DNA from: Diplosphaera chodatii
Lineage: Eukaryota > Chlorophyta > Trebouxiophyceae > Prasiolales > Stichococcaceae
Assembly: GCA_032358165.1 (NCBI GenBank)
Contig: JAALGY010000052.1
Location: 434,001-498,000 of the forward strand
Direction of reading: 5' to 3'
Length of the DNA: 64,000 bases
A program made the translations under genes and the position numbers. Below the pieces are notes generated by a model. It made no database searches. It worked only from the letters and a program-made list of their open reading frames with translations, and had not been told where the DNA came from. Shown in pieces: positions 32,201 to 42,715 of this stretch. Every line of letters starts with the position of its first letter. Within the stretch, counting starts at the first letter, position 1.

Positions 32201-35176
32201 AGCAGAGCCACGAGGCCACGGCAGCGGCGGCGGCGGCCAGGCAGGCCGCCAGGCGCAATGCATCGCACGTCGCACGGCGCATCGTCGCGGCGCAGGCCGA
32301 GGCGCTGGAGTCAGCGCTCCAGGCGATGCAGGTGCGGTGCCTGGATGCTTGGGACCACAGAAGTCAAACAGGTCGGCGCTTGGGGACTTGCATGTTCCTG
32401 AGCGGCGTGTAGGTCAGAATACAACCGCACAAGGTTTGTCAATGCTGCCAGAGCCTCTTGAGGTTCTTGCATCCCTTGTCGTATCTGTGTTTCAACCAGT
32501 CGCTGCGCGACAACTACAAACCAAGGCGAGCCAATACTGCTGCATATGTCATGCACTGGAGGTGCAAAGACACTGACGGGGCAGCAGGTACATCCGGACC
32601 ACACTGCTGCATCCTAGCCAAGCAAACCGCAAGCAAAACTTGCCGTCGACAGGCGGCGGGGGCGCGCCTGGCGGCGGCCAACGCGATGCTGGGCGGGGAG
32701 CGGGGGGCGGGGCGGCTGCGGCGGGCCAACAGGGCCCTGGTGGCGCGCCGGGCGCGCATGGCCGCGCAGCTGGCGGCGGCGCTGGGCCTGGGCTTCCATA
32801 CGGGTGCGGCTGCGCAGCGCTGTGTACGGCTGTGGAATGGCCTACTGTAGATTGCGTCAAGCGCATGTCGAGCCTCGGCCGTGCTGGGTGTGAGGGCAGT
32901 GCTTGTCGGTGCCTGTGCTGCTTGCTGGTGTTGACCAGGACTGCCCACCCTGCGCGCCGATCGCACAGCTTGCGTCAGCAGCACGTGCCTCCCTGCCTGG
33001 TGCCTACCTCTCGGCAGGGTTTGATGGCCGGCCTGAACCTGAACCCAGCCCAATCTGCTGCGCAGTGACGGTCATGGATGTGCCAGCAGGCGGCGCGCTG
33101 GCCACCCGTCTGGAGGCCTCCTGGTTCGGCGATCCCGTCGCTCCAGCGGGGCCGCCGCCGCTGCCGCCGCCGCTAGTGTCCCCCGAGCAGCAGCAGCAGC
33201 GGCGGCCGCGCACCAGCGACGTCAGCGATCCTAGCAACGGCCCCATGGGCTCCTGCCGTGATGATGACGCCGTGGAGACGTCCTCCGCTGCTGCTGAGAG
33301 CATCGGCCGCGATGTCAGGTGCGCGAGGAGCCTCTCGGCATCCAGATTCACTCGGCGTATGTGCTGCACATCGCTGGGTACACTTGAGGCGCATGCAGGC
33401 CTGGCGATGGGCGGCATACTTGTGCAAGCACTGCGAGCGTGCGGCAAAGAGGTGTCAACTGAGGGATTGCCTCCTGGCTTCCAGGGAGGTGGCGCGGCTG
33501 GCGATCGGGGGCCTGGACCTGCCGGCGGCCCTGGGGCGGCGCGGCCTGGACGGCCTGCTCGGCTGGGAGGGCGGCGCCGAGGAGGAGCTGCGGTGCGTGT
33601 GACACGTCCTGTACTCCCTCGCATGTCTGAGCTGTCTGCGCACAAATCCGCCTGATGTTCCCAGGTGTCCTGAACTGCAGTGCACATGACACGTCCTGCT
33701 GGGTTACGTTTGCTTGCTGAGCTGTGCTTCCTCACAACCAGCTGAATCTTCTATGGGTGGGGAGAATTCCTGTTGTGCACTCCTCAGCTGGATGTGGCAC
33801 CACATAAGGGCGCTGCTGTGGCACGTGCCAAAGCACGCACTAGTGAAGCGGGCCCACACTTTGCTGAGTCAGGCTTGGAGCGCTGTGCAGGGCGGCGGCG
33901 GCGCTGGGGTACGCGGCGCTGATGGCGGCGCGGCTGGCGGCGTACCTGGACGTGCCGCTGCGCTACCCGCTGCACTGCGCCGCCTCCGCGTCGGCGGTGC
34001 TGGAGGGCCCGCCGCCCGCCGGCACCTACCAGTGAGCGGGGTTCAGGGGGTTTCATGACTAGGTTTCCGACGCGGCAGATGTGGTGCTGGAGGCGCCGCC
34101 GCCCCTTGGCACCTACCAGTGAGCAGGGTGTTCGGGGTGCGGGCATCGGGTCAAATAGCAATACTGCGGTGCTGGAGGCCGTCGGCACCTACCAGTGAGC
34201 GGGGCTTGGGGTTGCAGGGTTGAGAGGCCTGGGATCTGGAACTGTCTCACGGGACTGGAGGCCCCCTGTCTGTGGGCGCCTCCTCGTCACAGATCCCACA
34301 TCGCATTGCACTGGGTGTCCAGGAGGCCCCTGTGTCTGTCGCACAGCAGACGCCACGCTGTGCCTCCTGGCCTGAAGCTGCGACGCATAGCCACCCCAGA
34401 GAGCAGCGCCGGCATGACCGGCTCAATTCCTGCACCGTGCGCAGGGACGGCGCCTGGGGGATGACAGCCGGCGGTGGCGTCGCGGCCGACGCGGTGGCGC
34501 CCCCGGCGCCCGCCTGGCCTCTGTACTACGAGGGGGACCGCCGCACGCGCTTCGCCTACGCCATCTACGCGCTGAACAAGGTAGGAGCCTGGGACTGATG
34601 TGCTCACTCCTTTCGGCTTCCACCATCACAACAGGGAGTTCAGTAATCACTTATTCGTCATCGACTCAGCGAGCCAACAGGTGGGTGCAGTTCACCCACT
34701 TCGTGGGTGCTCCCACTTCGTTGGGAGCAGGCAGCCCGTGAGGTGAGCTGCCTGCCTAGGTGGCCAGCACACTCCTGCTGTTGCTTGGGCAACAGGCGTC
34801 ATGTTGGACCCACTGGGCCGCAGCAGATGTCCAGGGCTTTGGCACAGCACGTGCACGAAAGCGCTCTGAACGGCGGTGTGGTGCATGCAGGACGTCGAGC
34901 AGCTGCTGCACGCCCATGGCATCAGCTCGGTCGGGCCCCACCAGGTAGGACGGCGGGTAGACGCCTGCCTAAGACTCGATCTATCATGCTGCATTAGTGC
35001 ACCACTTGGCACGCGTTTGGGCGGTGCGCCTGTTCTCCTCAATGGTCCTGCACACAGCACAGCCCCTGCAGTAGCAAGTTCGCAGTTAACTTGCTCCATA
35101 GGTGCTGCCGAATCTGTGGACCCTGGCCTCTGCTGCAGCGTCCGCCCTTCCCAGGCCAGGTATCCGAGCACCCTGA
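29227..35176 (+). CDS. VPS38: VPS38/UVRAG-like subunit of class III PI3-kinase complex II (5' end unresolved)
   Basis: Adaptor of the VPS34-VPS15-Beclin complex in endosomal/vacuolar sorting and autophagy. Exons: 29227-29329, 29451-29569, 29670-30448, 30713-30924, 31116-31273, 31494-31570, 31743-31989, 32137-32331, 32653-32803, 33066-33318, 33485-33592, 33891-34031, 34445-34580, 34891-34944, 35102-35176; all phases agree, giving at least 935 residues. The opening QRRLRHLRSIAARNLV and the C2 segment LYTSEQVAASPNPEWQPLEI are UVRAG-like. A long acidic/Ser-rich insert follows, then FPPNTLLLELPDGWYAWPP. Ala/Arg-rich helices (31743-32803) form the likely coiled coil. The C-terminal BARA2-like part has LGYAALMAARLAAYLDVPLR, RFAYAIYALNKDVEQLL and VLPNLWTLASAAA. 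Exon 10 (33066-33318) is low complexity and weakest. Three copies of the exon-12 end lie at 33996-34204. Confidence 0.85.
30909..31003 (+). repeat. Imperfect tandem duplication across the exon 4 donor of the VPS38-like gene
   Basis: Copy 1 is 30909-30946 and copy 2 is 30965-31003. Both read CACCTssAGTTCrTsGGTGCsCArACCTGCGCACCT-like (s = C/G, r = A/G). Copy 1 encodes the exon end (HLEFVG) and its donor; copy 2 encodes HLQFIGAQTCAP with an equivalent potential GT. Confidence 0.75.
33996..34204 (+). repeat. Three dispersed copies of an exon-end/donor unit in the VPS38-like gene
   Basis: Units at 33996-34041, 34083-34128 and 34168-34204 begin GGTGCTGGAG and end GGCACCTACCAGTGAGCrGG. The first is the real end of exon 12; the other two lie in the following intron, about 85 bases apart, each carrying the same GTGAGC donor. 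The third copy lacks part of the middle. Confidence 0.85.
34681..34795 (+). repeat. Array of four inverted repeats in an intron of the VPS38-like gene
   Basis: Perfect stems in order: GTGGGTG/CACCCAC (34681-34687, 34693-34699); TGCTCCCA/TGGGAGCA (34708-34715, 34722-34729) with a CTTCGT loop; GCAGGCAG/CTGCCTGC (34727-34734, 34748-34755); CTGTTGC/GCAACAG (34778-34784, 34789-34795) with a TTGG loop. All lie in the intron 34581-34890. Confidence 0.75.
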
Positions 35177-35477
35177 CACTGAAAGTGACAAGGCCGCGTC
35201 CGAATCCCCTGCAACCTCATCTGCTTGTGTGAACAGCTGCAGAAGCGTCAGTTTCAATGTTAGTGCCGTCCTCCGCAGGCCTTTCCACGCCGCCGCCCAC
35301 CCCCGGCATTCACAGCACCCGCAGCTCAGTCGTCAGCGGAAGGGGACCGTGACACACTCCGTAGCAGCACACAGCGCCTCCTGTTGCGGCGCTGCTCACC
35401 GCAGACCAGGGATGTAGTAGTGGTTTTCATAGCCAGTGACCCACCTGCCTAGCATGTGTCAGTCCATCGTTGTCATG

Positions 35478-35482
35478 TGTAA
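35478..35482 (+). terminator. TGTAA polyadenylation signal candidate of the VPS38-like gene
   Basis: TGTAA 302 bases after the stop at 35176, in the 791-base convergent interval shared with the chromate transporter gene. The rest of that interval (35177-35967) shows no other gene. Confidence 0.4.
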
Positions 35483-35967
35483 CAGATGCCATAAGAACAG
35501 CCTGGGAGTCTGGTCGATTGCAGAGGGCATCAGCTGCAGTTCATAGCATTGGGCATTCACAGTTTTGATCAGGTGCCGGCGCCAATGCTGACGTCCTTGC
35601 AACGGTTCCTCGTATTACGGAATTCAGCTACGGCATGCAGTCACATACCTGGCTTCAGGCTTCATGCTTCAATGCTAAATGACCACGGAAATTCACAAAA
35701 TCAATTGAAGATACCGCCTTGAACTTGCTGATGACTGATACTGGTGCAGGATGACACAACAGACCAACAACGCATTTGCAACACCGAGTGTCGTTAAGAT
35801 GAAACCCTGCCCAACAGCTGTGCATATGATCACCCCGATTGCTGACCTGATCTCAAGAGAATACCTTCCGGCAGCGGTGAACATCACATTGCTGGACCCC
35901 ATCATGCCTGCGCCGCAGCAGCCTGCCGACAGCCATTGATACGAGACAGACCCGGCCGTGCGACATC

Positions 35968-38900
35968 TCAGTTCATGTTCGCCGCCCATCCGATCACGCC
36001 CAGCACACCGCCTGCCAGCACCGCGAGAGGCGCCGGCACGTTGAGGAAGTCCACCATGCAGAAGCCGATGATGCCTGCACCATGGCGCCAATGTGCCGTG
36101 CAAGGGTTTGGAACTGAGTGCAGCTGCTGCAATGGACGAACGTGTGATTGACCGGATGACCCCATTCAGCAGACCATGATACATCTGCGGCCTCCAGCAA
36201 CTATGATCAGCGCTTACCAATGCACAGGGTGGCGTTGGGGAAGGGGCTGTTGTTGTAGATCTGCAGCCCCAGCTGGAACACAGCAGCAACAATCAGGCCG
36301 ACTGCAGCAGCATTCAAACCCGGAAGCGCCCTGCGTTGCACACGGTATTTGCTGTGCACGATGACGATGGTTGCCATGACCATCGAAACTGCACAAGAGT
36401 GGGCGTCACGCATGCATGCACGACCCTCAATGCCAGCTCACCTGCGGTATACGCTGAACCTCCGGAAAGAGCCCCACCTGCATGTCAGCGCTCTGCGGCT
36501 TTGGTGCATGCCTACCCTCTGCAGTATGTTTACAAGCGATAGCAGATAGCAGCAGCAGTCTCGCATGCCAAAGAACAACCCTTGTCGCTCAACAGCGGCT
36601 GTTGGCCACCATGCCGCTGCAGACTCACCAAGGCAGCAGGCCGTACAGCAGCAGCAGGCCCGGGCCGTTGATGCCGACCCAGCACACGATGATGCCGATG
36701 AGCTCAAACACGCCCGCCCGCGCTGCAACGATGGCGCCTGCACCACCAGGCACAGCACCTCAGGACGCAGCCGACGGTATGAGTCCGCAGCAGCCAACGT
36801 CCCTGAACGCCTGACGAAATTTCCACTGATGCCGAGAGGCCTGCCCATCGATGGCAGTGCCGGTCGACTTGACGAGCAACCCGCACCAATGTATGCAGAG
36901 ATGTTGAACAACGGCCCAGGCATCGCTTGAATCAACGCAATGCCCGTGAAGTACTCCTGCGATGTCATCCACCCCGGGCTGACGAATGCGCTGTTCAGCA
37001 TGGGCAGCACCACCTGCGGTGCAGATAGAACGACTGTCCTTCAGCTCAGATCCCAGCGATGTGCATCATGATGTGCAGGCACTTGTCGCACTTGTTGTGC
37101 TGTGGCACATGTCGGCAAAGGCAGCAGACCTGGCCGCCACCAAAGATGAGGCTTCCAATCTGCAGCGTTGGGAAGAACAGACGATGGGTTTCACTTTTCC
37201 CAACACCAGCTGGTGCACTATACGCACTGATGTGCTGACACGGGCCGGCACACGATGACACCAATATTTGCCAGCTGCTGGCGATTCCGCCGGCTGCTAG
37301 CCGCACGAAGGCTGCACTCACCCGCCACATGGCCTCGAACCAGAAGAACACCTTCGCCTGCGGGTAGTTCAGCTGCGTGCGCACGACGATGGACGTGATG
37401 AGAATGGCGGCGAACAGCGCAACCAGCACCGCCCCAAACATCTTGCCAACCCCCAGACGCTCGACCGACTCTGTGTCCGACTTCGGCGCCTGCGATGTCC
37501 GTCATACGCTGCGGCTCAGCAGCTGCTTCAGCTCAGGGTCGTATTGGACGGCCTCAGAGTGTGTTCCATGCCGGCGCAGCACAAGCAGTGTCAGGCAACA
37601 TGCAGTCTGCCCAGGTCTCAAGCGCAGGATCGCAGCGAGCTGACCTCTTTGCGCTTCAGCAGGCCTGCCACAAGCGTGATGCCACCGCCGATGGCGATGA
37701 TGGCTGGGTAAATCCATGTTGGGTGGTACTGTTCAGGCAGATGCCACGGAGGTCAGACCAAACCTGTTCGCTGCGATATGACCTGCAGTGCCAGTGTGCC
37801 AGCACAGATCATCCAGCAGACAACAGCCAGGCCCCATCCTTCAGTTCTCACATAGTAGGTGATGACGGCGGCGGCGGCGTTAATGGACATCGTCAGCTTC
37901 TCCTTGCAGGTGTTTCTGGTCAGGCCCTTAGCAGCGCTCGCGACAAGCGCCACACCTACCGCCGCCAGCCCTGTGGTGAGGACACCACGAGGATGGTCAA
38001 GTGCATATCTGGCATCAGTGGTGAATAGAGTACCAGGCCACGTGAAGGTCGCTGAAGGACGACACGAAATGATGACCATGTCACCTCCAGACGTCAGACC
38101 AATCAGCCAAGCCGCAGGGTCCCGCAGAAATTTTGCGGCGCCCCAGCCGGCAAGTGAGGCAATCAGCAGTCCAGGGAACTGGAACAGGAATCCTGCGACA
38201 GATGGAACAGGCAGCGTTGCTGTATCTATCTGTCGAGCGGTCTGTCGAGGTAATCACCGCAGGGCCTGTAACGGACCTTGTGCACAGCAGTGGTGCAGCA
38301 TGCACCGGTGGCAGGGCAGCACTACCTGAAACAAAGCCGCCGGTGACGCCCTGCTGCGTAATGCCCATCGCATACGCTTGCTGCGTGCTGGTGGGCCCCG
38401 GCATGAACTGGCACAGGGCCAGCAGCTCCAGGAACAGCTGCGTGCTCAGCCACTTGCGCTTCTCCACAAACACCTACACTACGGCGGCGGCGGCGCAGTG
38501 ATGGTGCGGGCAATGTCGGAGCCGGGGGAGCAGGGAACAGCCAGCGAATCAGATTTGAACGCATGCAAGCGCGGGGCAACCTGCGGTCTGTCTGATGTCA
38601 CCTTCTGAAACAGACCGATGTGTGCGCTGGGCCCCCCAAATGCTCCCCATCCTGTGGTGCATGGCCCAAGGTCAGGTTGCGGCTAGTGCAGGGAGCGTTC
38701 GGGCAGCAGGCGTTCATGAACCTGGGTCGGTGAACTAATGAGTCGCGCCTAGCCAGCCGAACTGGGTGGCGATCTCCCTGTAGCTCTGCCGCAGGGGGTG
38801 GATGTCATTCGCAGCAGCGGGCGCCAGGGCAGATGCCGGCTTCCCAGCATCTGCCTCATCAGAGATTGTGGATGCAGCGCCCTTGGCAGGCTCCAGAGGC

Positions 38901-39191
38901 GGTGCTGAGGTGATCTCCGATGCGCCCTGTGGCGTGACCGTCTCGGCACATCAGCATTCATGCCACATGTTGCAGGTGTTGCTCACATGCACTGCAGCGT
39001 GAGCTGTCACGTCCAAGCCTGTGTTGTCACCTCACCAGATCGAAGTTTTGCACCGCAGACTGGGTGCTGTGGCCTGACTCCTCTGACAGCGGCTGCTCAC
39101 CGCCGTGCACCTCAGTCTGCCCATCCTTCAAAGCCCGCATCTCCTGGCCTGAGCCCGGCGCCGCCTCTGCCGCACCCTTTCGGCCTTGCAT
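35968..39191 (-). CDS. Chromate ion transporter family protein (two CHR domains), about 530 aa
   Basis: Inner/plasma-membrane transporter of the CHR (ChrA) superfamily, which exports chromate and may carry sulfate. Exons: 39191-39036, about 38926-38749, 38642-38602, 38473-38326, 38192-38085, 37970-37783, 37728-37645, 37489-37322, 37159-37130, 37013-36887, 36737-36629, 36477-36442, 36330-36218, 36074-35968. The N-terminus is polar and acidic. First domain: FGWLAFGGPSAHIGLFQK, VFVEKRKWLS, LCQFMPGPTSTQQAYAMG, FQFPGLLIASLAGWGA. Second domain: IGSLIFGGGQVVLPMLNSAF, SQEYFTGIALIQAMPGPLFN, LIGIIVCWVGINGPGLLLL, ALPGLNAAAVGLIVAAVFQL. Full-length proteins of this type have about ten or more membrane helices, which fits. 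The exon 2/3 junction needs a GC donor at 38748-38747; the exon 2 acceptor is one of several in-frame AGs. Confidence 0.93.
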
Positions 39192-39606
39192 CGCTCTGAT
39201 TCTCGTCAAGCAGAGTGATGCATAGCGCGGTGCGGAGCTGTGTGCTCCACATAAGCCACATGCAAATATTCCGTTGTTCTTGGACTGGTACGGGTGATAT
39301 CAACCCACGTGCTTTCAAAGCTGAGCGTTGTTTACAGAATTCACAACTAAATCGCTACATACACTATCTACACTGTCTGCCAGAGATGGTTCAGCAAGTC
39401 TCCAACGTGGTCATTGGATGGTTCAGAAATCAACTTAGTGATACTATGCACGAACACTACGCTATCCCAAAGTTGAACTGCTGCTGACAACCTGCCACCA
39501 CAGTGCATCTGTGGCGGCAGCAGCATTGGGCTACACTATATGTTATTCCTGGACAGTCACGGTGCTGTTCTGGTGATGTTTAGCACAACGATCCCCCCCG
39601 CTGCCA
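39192..39606. other. Intergenic region
   Basis: 415 bases between the chromate transporter start and the stop of the secreted-protein gene, both on the minus strand. A minus-strand TGTAA (TTACA at 39332-39336) about 270 bases past that stop may end its transcript. The stretch is AT-rich and otherwise featureless. Confidence 0.4.
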
Positions 39607-41841
39607 TCACGGCACCACGGCCACCCTGGTGTACGACCAGTCCGGCTGCGCGAGCGTGGTGCCGCCGGCACTGGCTCTCAGCTCCGAGCTGCTCAGCCCG
39701 AGCCGGACGAGCTCGCCCACAACGTCCACGCCCGAAAACGAGTCTTGCGACGTGTACGCCACCAGCGCAAAGGCCTCAGCACCCTGCAGAACCATTGGGA
39801 AGCGTCAGCAACATCCTCGTTCTGTAGGTGTAGAAAGCACCCCTGAGCCATCAGTCTGCCCACACACAGCTTGCACTGGAACGACATGAGCGCTCATCAG
39901 CATAGCCTGACAGACAGTGCGGCTGTTAGCTAGCAGACACCTTGGCTGCGATGCTCTGGTAGTAGCTGCCTGATGGGAGGTAGGGGCCGCCGCAGAGCTT
40001 GCCCCGACCCCGGGCAAAGGAGCACAGCTGCAGGGGTATGTGGTCAATGAGCGTGCATCATGCTTGCTCAGGTGGGTACGATGTGGCAAGCGGCATCATA
40101 TCGCGCAAATCCTTCTCAGCTACACGGACTGCACGGCAGGTGCACCTGCATATTTGCTATGACGGCCGATGTGGGCCCTGTGGGCACGGCCGCAAATGCG
40201 TAGGTCTGCAACACATGGCAGAACTGAAGTGGACATAGCTCGCTGCTGTGCTCTGGAGGTGGCAGGGAAACAGGCCCGGTCAAGGGAACATCAGCAGAGA
40301 ATTCAGTGTATCAGCCTACATTGAATCTGCAGGTCCCCTTTAGCTGCGCCACCTTGCCCGTCTTCGGCACGAACTGGCAGATGCCAAAGCCGGCCGTCAC
40401 CTCCTACATACACCAAGTACAGCAAGTCGCTGTCCACCCTTTCTGCTGCAATGACTGTGCGCCTCGCACCGGGCACAGTCAACTGGTCACGAGGCCGGGC
40501 GCCGGGCCGCTGCTGTGCCCACCTTGCGGGGTGCTGCGGCGTAGCTGTAGGTCGCATACACCGTCCCCTTGGCAACGCCCAGGCCGCGGGACTCCTTGTG
40601 CAGGCACTGCAGCGGCGCAGCAGCTGCGGCCTCAGGAGCGGGAATACACAATGTCGACGGCCATGCGCTCTATGCTGACGATCGCGCAGCAGGATGCGAC
40701 CTCGATCAAATTTGTCATGCGGAGTGCGACAGCAAGCCCCTGCGTGACGGCGCAGACACAGGGGGGCGCACCCTGTCTAAGCTCAGCGTCGCGCGGGGCC
40801 CACCCCGGAGCGACCCCGCCAGGCGGCCGGCCCTGACGCTGATGGTCCACGACCACACGCCCAGCTGCTTGCCGACGTTCTGGTAGGCTGCCGACTCCAG
40901 GGTATCGCTGCAGGCGGGCTTGCCGCTCACGGCGCACGCCACGTCCAGGTATATGCTCAGCGCTGCGTAGCGGGCATTCCATCCAATCGATCAGACTCTT
41001 CGCTCGCCCCGCACCACATGCCCAGCTGAGCACTGGGCCATTGCTGGTCCCTCTCTCATGCGGTCACGATTCCGGGAACCCAGTGCAAGCGGCAAGCTGC
41101 GTGGAGGCATGGCGGGGTGGGGCATCAGCAGCGGACCTGTGACGCCGCCGGCCGCTGCCTTCTGCGTCACCGCCAGTGAGTTGCCCGTCTGGACGATGTA
41201 CGGGGCGCAGCCGGGCGCGATGCCGGGCAGTTTGACGGTGCCCAGGACCTGCACAGACCGCGGTAGCACAAGTCAGAGATCGCGATCGGAGGTTCTCCCG
41301 ATCGATGCCGTGCATTGGAGGATGTTTGCAGGGAGGTGCCGGCAGCATGGCGCAGGCCTCTGGAAGGGGCGCAGACAGCACACAGGCAAGCAGTCCCGTT
41401 TAAGTGTGCAATGGGTGTGCAGCCCTGACACATGTTACGCCGCACACTGTTGCCCTGCCAGGTAGAGTTCAAGTGCCTGTCCAGCGAAAACTACAATTTG
41501 GAATCGCAGAAGCCCACGCCACAGGGCTCGCGCTGCAGCGCGTTTAAAGACAAAGTCTCCAATCGCACCTTAGGCGTGCTGCCGAGCTGCAGGATGGTGA
41601 CTTGGTGGTCCTGTAATTCCACGGTGGATCCCAACAGGACTGCGTAGCCGCTGGACGCCGCGAGCGCGCGGTAGTTGTAGGCGAACGGCAGCGGAAAGGA
41701 CCCGGACAGCTTGTCCGCTGTGGTCCAAACCTGCAGGTCAAGCGGGCTCTGCACCAGTATGTCGCCGCTTCTGATGGCCAAACAGCGGGAGCAGGGCAGG
41801 GCTGCCAACAGAACAGCCACTGCAACGACTGCGCTGTGCAT
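39607..41841 (-). CDS. Secreted protein of unknown family, about 351 aa
   Basis: I do not recognise this gene. Exons: 41841-41569, 41248-41137, 40962-40772, 40700-40650 (tentative), 40606-40523, 40400-40320, 40027-39941, 39783-39607; phases agree. It begins with a clear signal peptide (MHSAVVAVAVLLAALPCSRCLA), probably cut near LA|IRSGD, and has no later membrane segment, so it is secreted or lies in the endomembrane lumen. The body is beta-rich in appearance: LSGSFPLPFAYNYRALAASS, VLLGSTVELQDHQVTILQLG, PGCAPYIVQTGNSLAVT, GVWSWTISVRAGRLAG, GFGICQFVPKTGKVAQLKG, KLCGGPYLPSGSYYQSIA and DVVGELVRLGLSSSELRA. At least seven cysteines could form disulfides. No catalytic motif stands out. Confidence 0.72.
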
Positions 41842-42715
41842 CTTCCTGTAGACGGCAATTGATGCTGAGTAGCTGACCCTGCAAGTATGCTACTGCGTCT
41901 CCAGGCCGACCTGTACGAGACAATCTGGCGTGCCAGATGAATCTGACTGTGCTCACACCCAGAACTTCTTCAACGACCCCTACCACGCGTTTCACCAATT
42001 CTGGCATGTGCAGAGGCAGGGAAGATATGTTTTCCCACTTGCAGGCTGCCACGAATGCACTGCAGACAGCCGAGTTCACCGTCTGCACATATACCATCTG
42101 CTGTCGCCAGGCAGCAGAGCAAGCTGAACTTCACCACATAAAGCCTGGCCTGGCCTGGCCGCACACCTCAGCACAGTCAAACTTTCGCCGAGCAATCAAG
42201 CGTAGGCCGTATCACCCGCTCAATGTATGCTGACAATGCGTACCGCGTGGGCTGTGCTGCTGCACATATTCTGAGGAGCACTGTGACGAGCGCGGTACCG
42301 CCGCCATGCGGCATGTTGAACATGTCTCACTGGTGTGACATGTTACTGGTCTGGAGCACTGCCGGCTCTCCAGGTTGAAAACTGTTGTAGTCGCTGACAA
42401 TCCATGGCACGGACACTATATACACAACACACGACTTGCTTCGGCTCTGCAATGGCAACACGAGCTTTGTCGCTCTTCTGCTCGGAGCCGCTGTAATTGC
42501 AGCTGTCACAACGCTGATGCGGCTTGCTTCGGTTGGTATGGTGCCGAACTGCACCTAGACACACCGCGCTGCGCTTGACAGCTTGCCACTTTGACTGTGC
42601 CAACCCGTGCTTGTGCCCTCCGCTTGCTGAGGGACACCCATCTGGGGCTGCGCCCGGCGCCAGCTGTGACAGTCCCTGCGTGCCTCGTCTCCAGCAGCCG
42701 GGCTGCTATGCCGCG
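41842..42715. other. Intergenic region between tandem minus-strand genes
   Basis: About 870 bases holding the ORP 3' end and the promoter of the secreted-protein gene. It contains a short (CCTGG)4-like run near 42145. No coding exon joins in phase to either neighbour. Confidence 0.4.

Noticed and set aside
39192..39209. Chromate transporter start at 39209
   Set aside because: That codon is TTG; the first in-frame ATG is at 39191.
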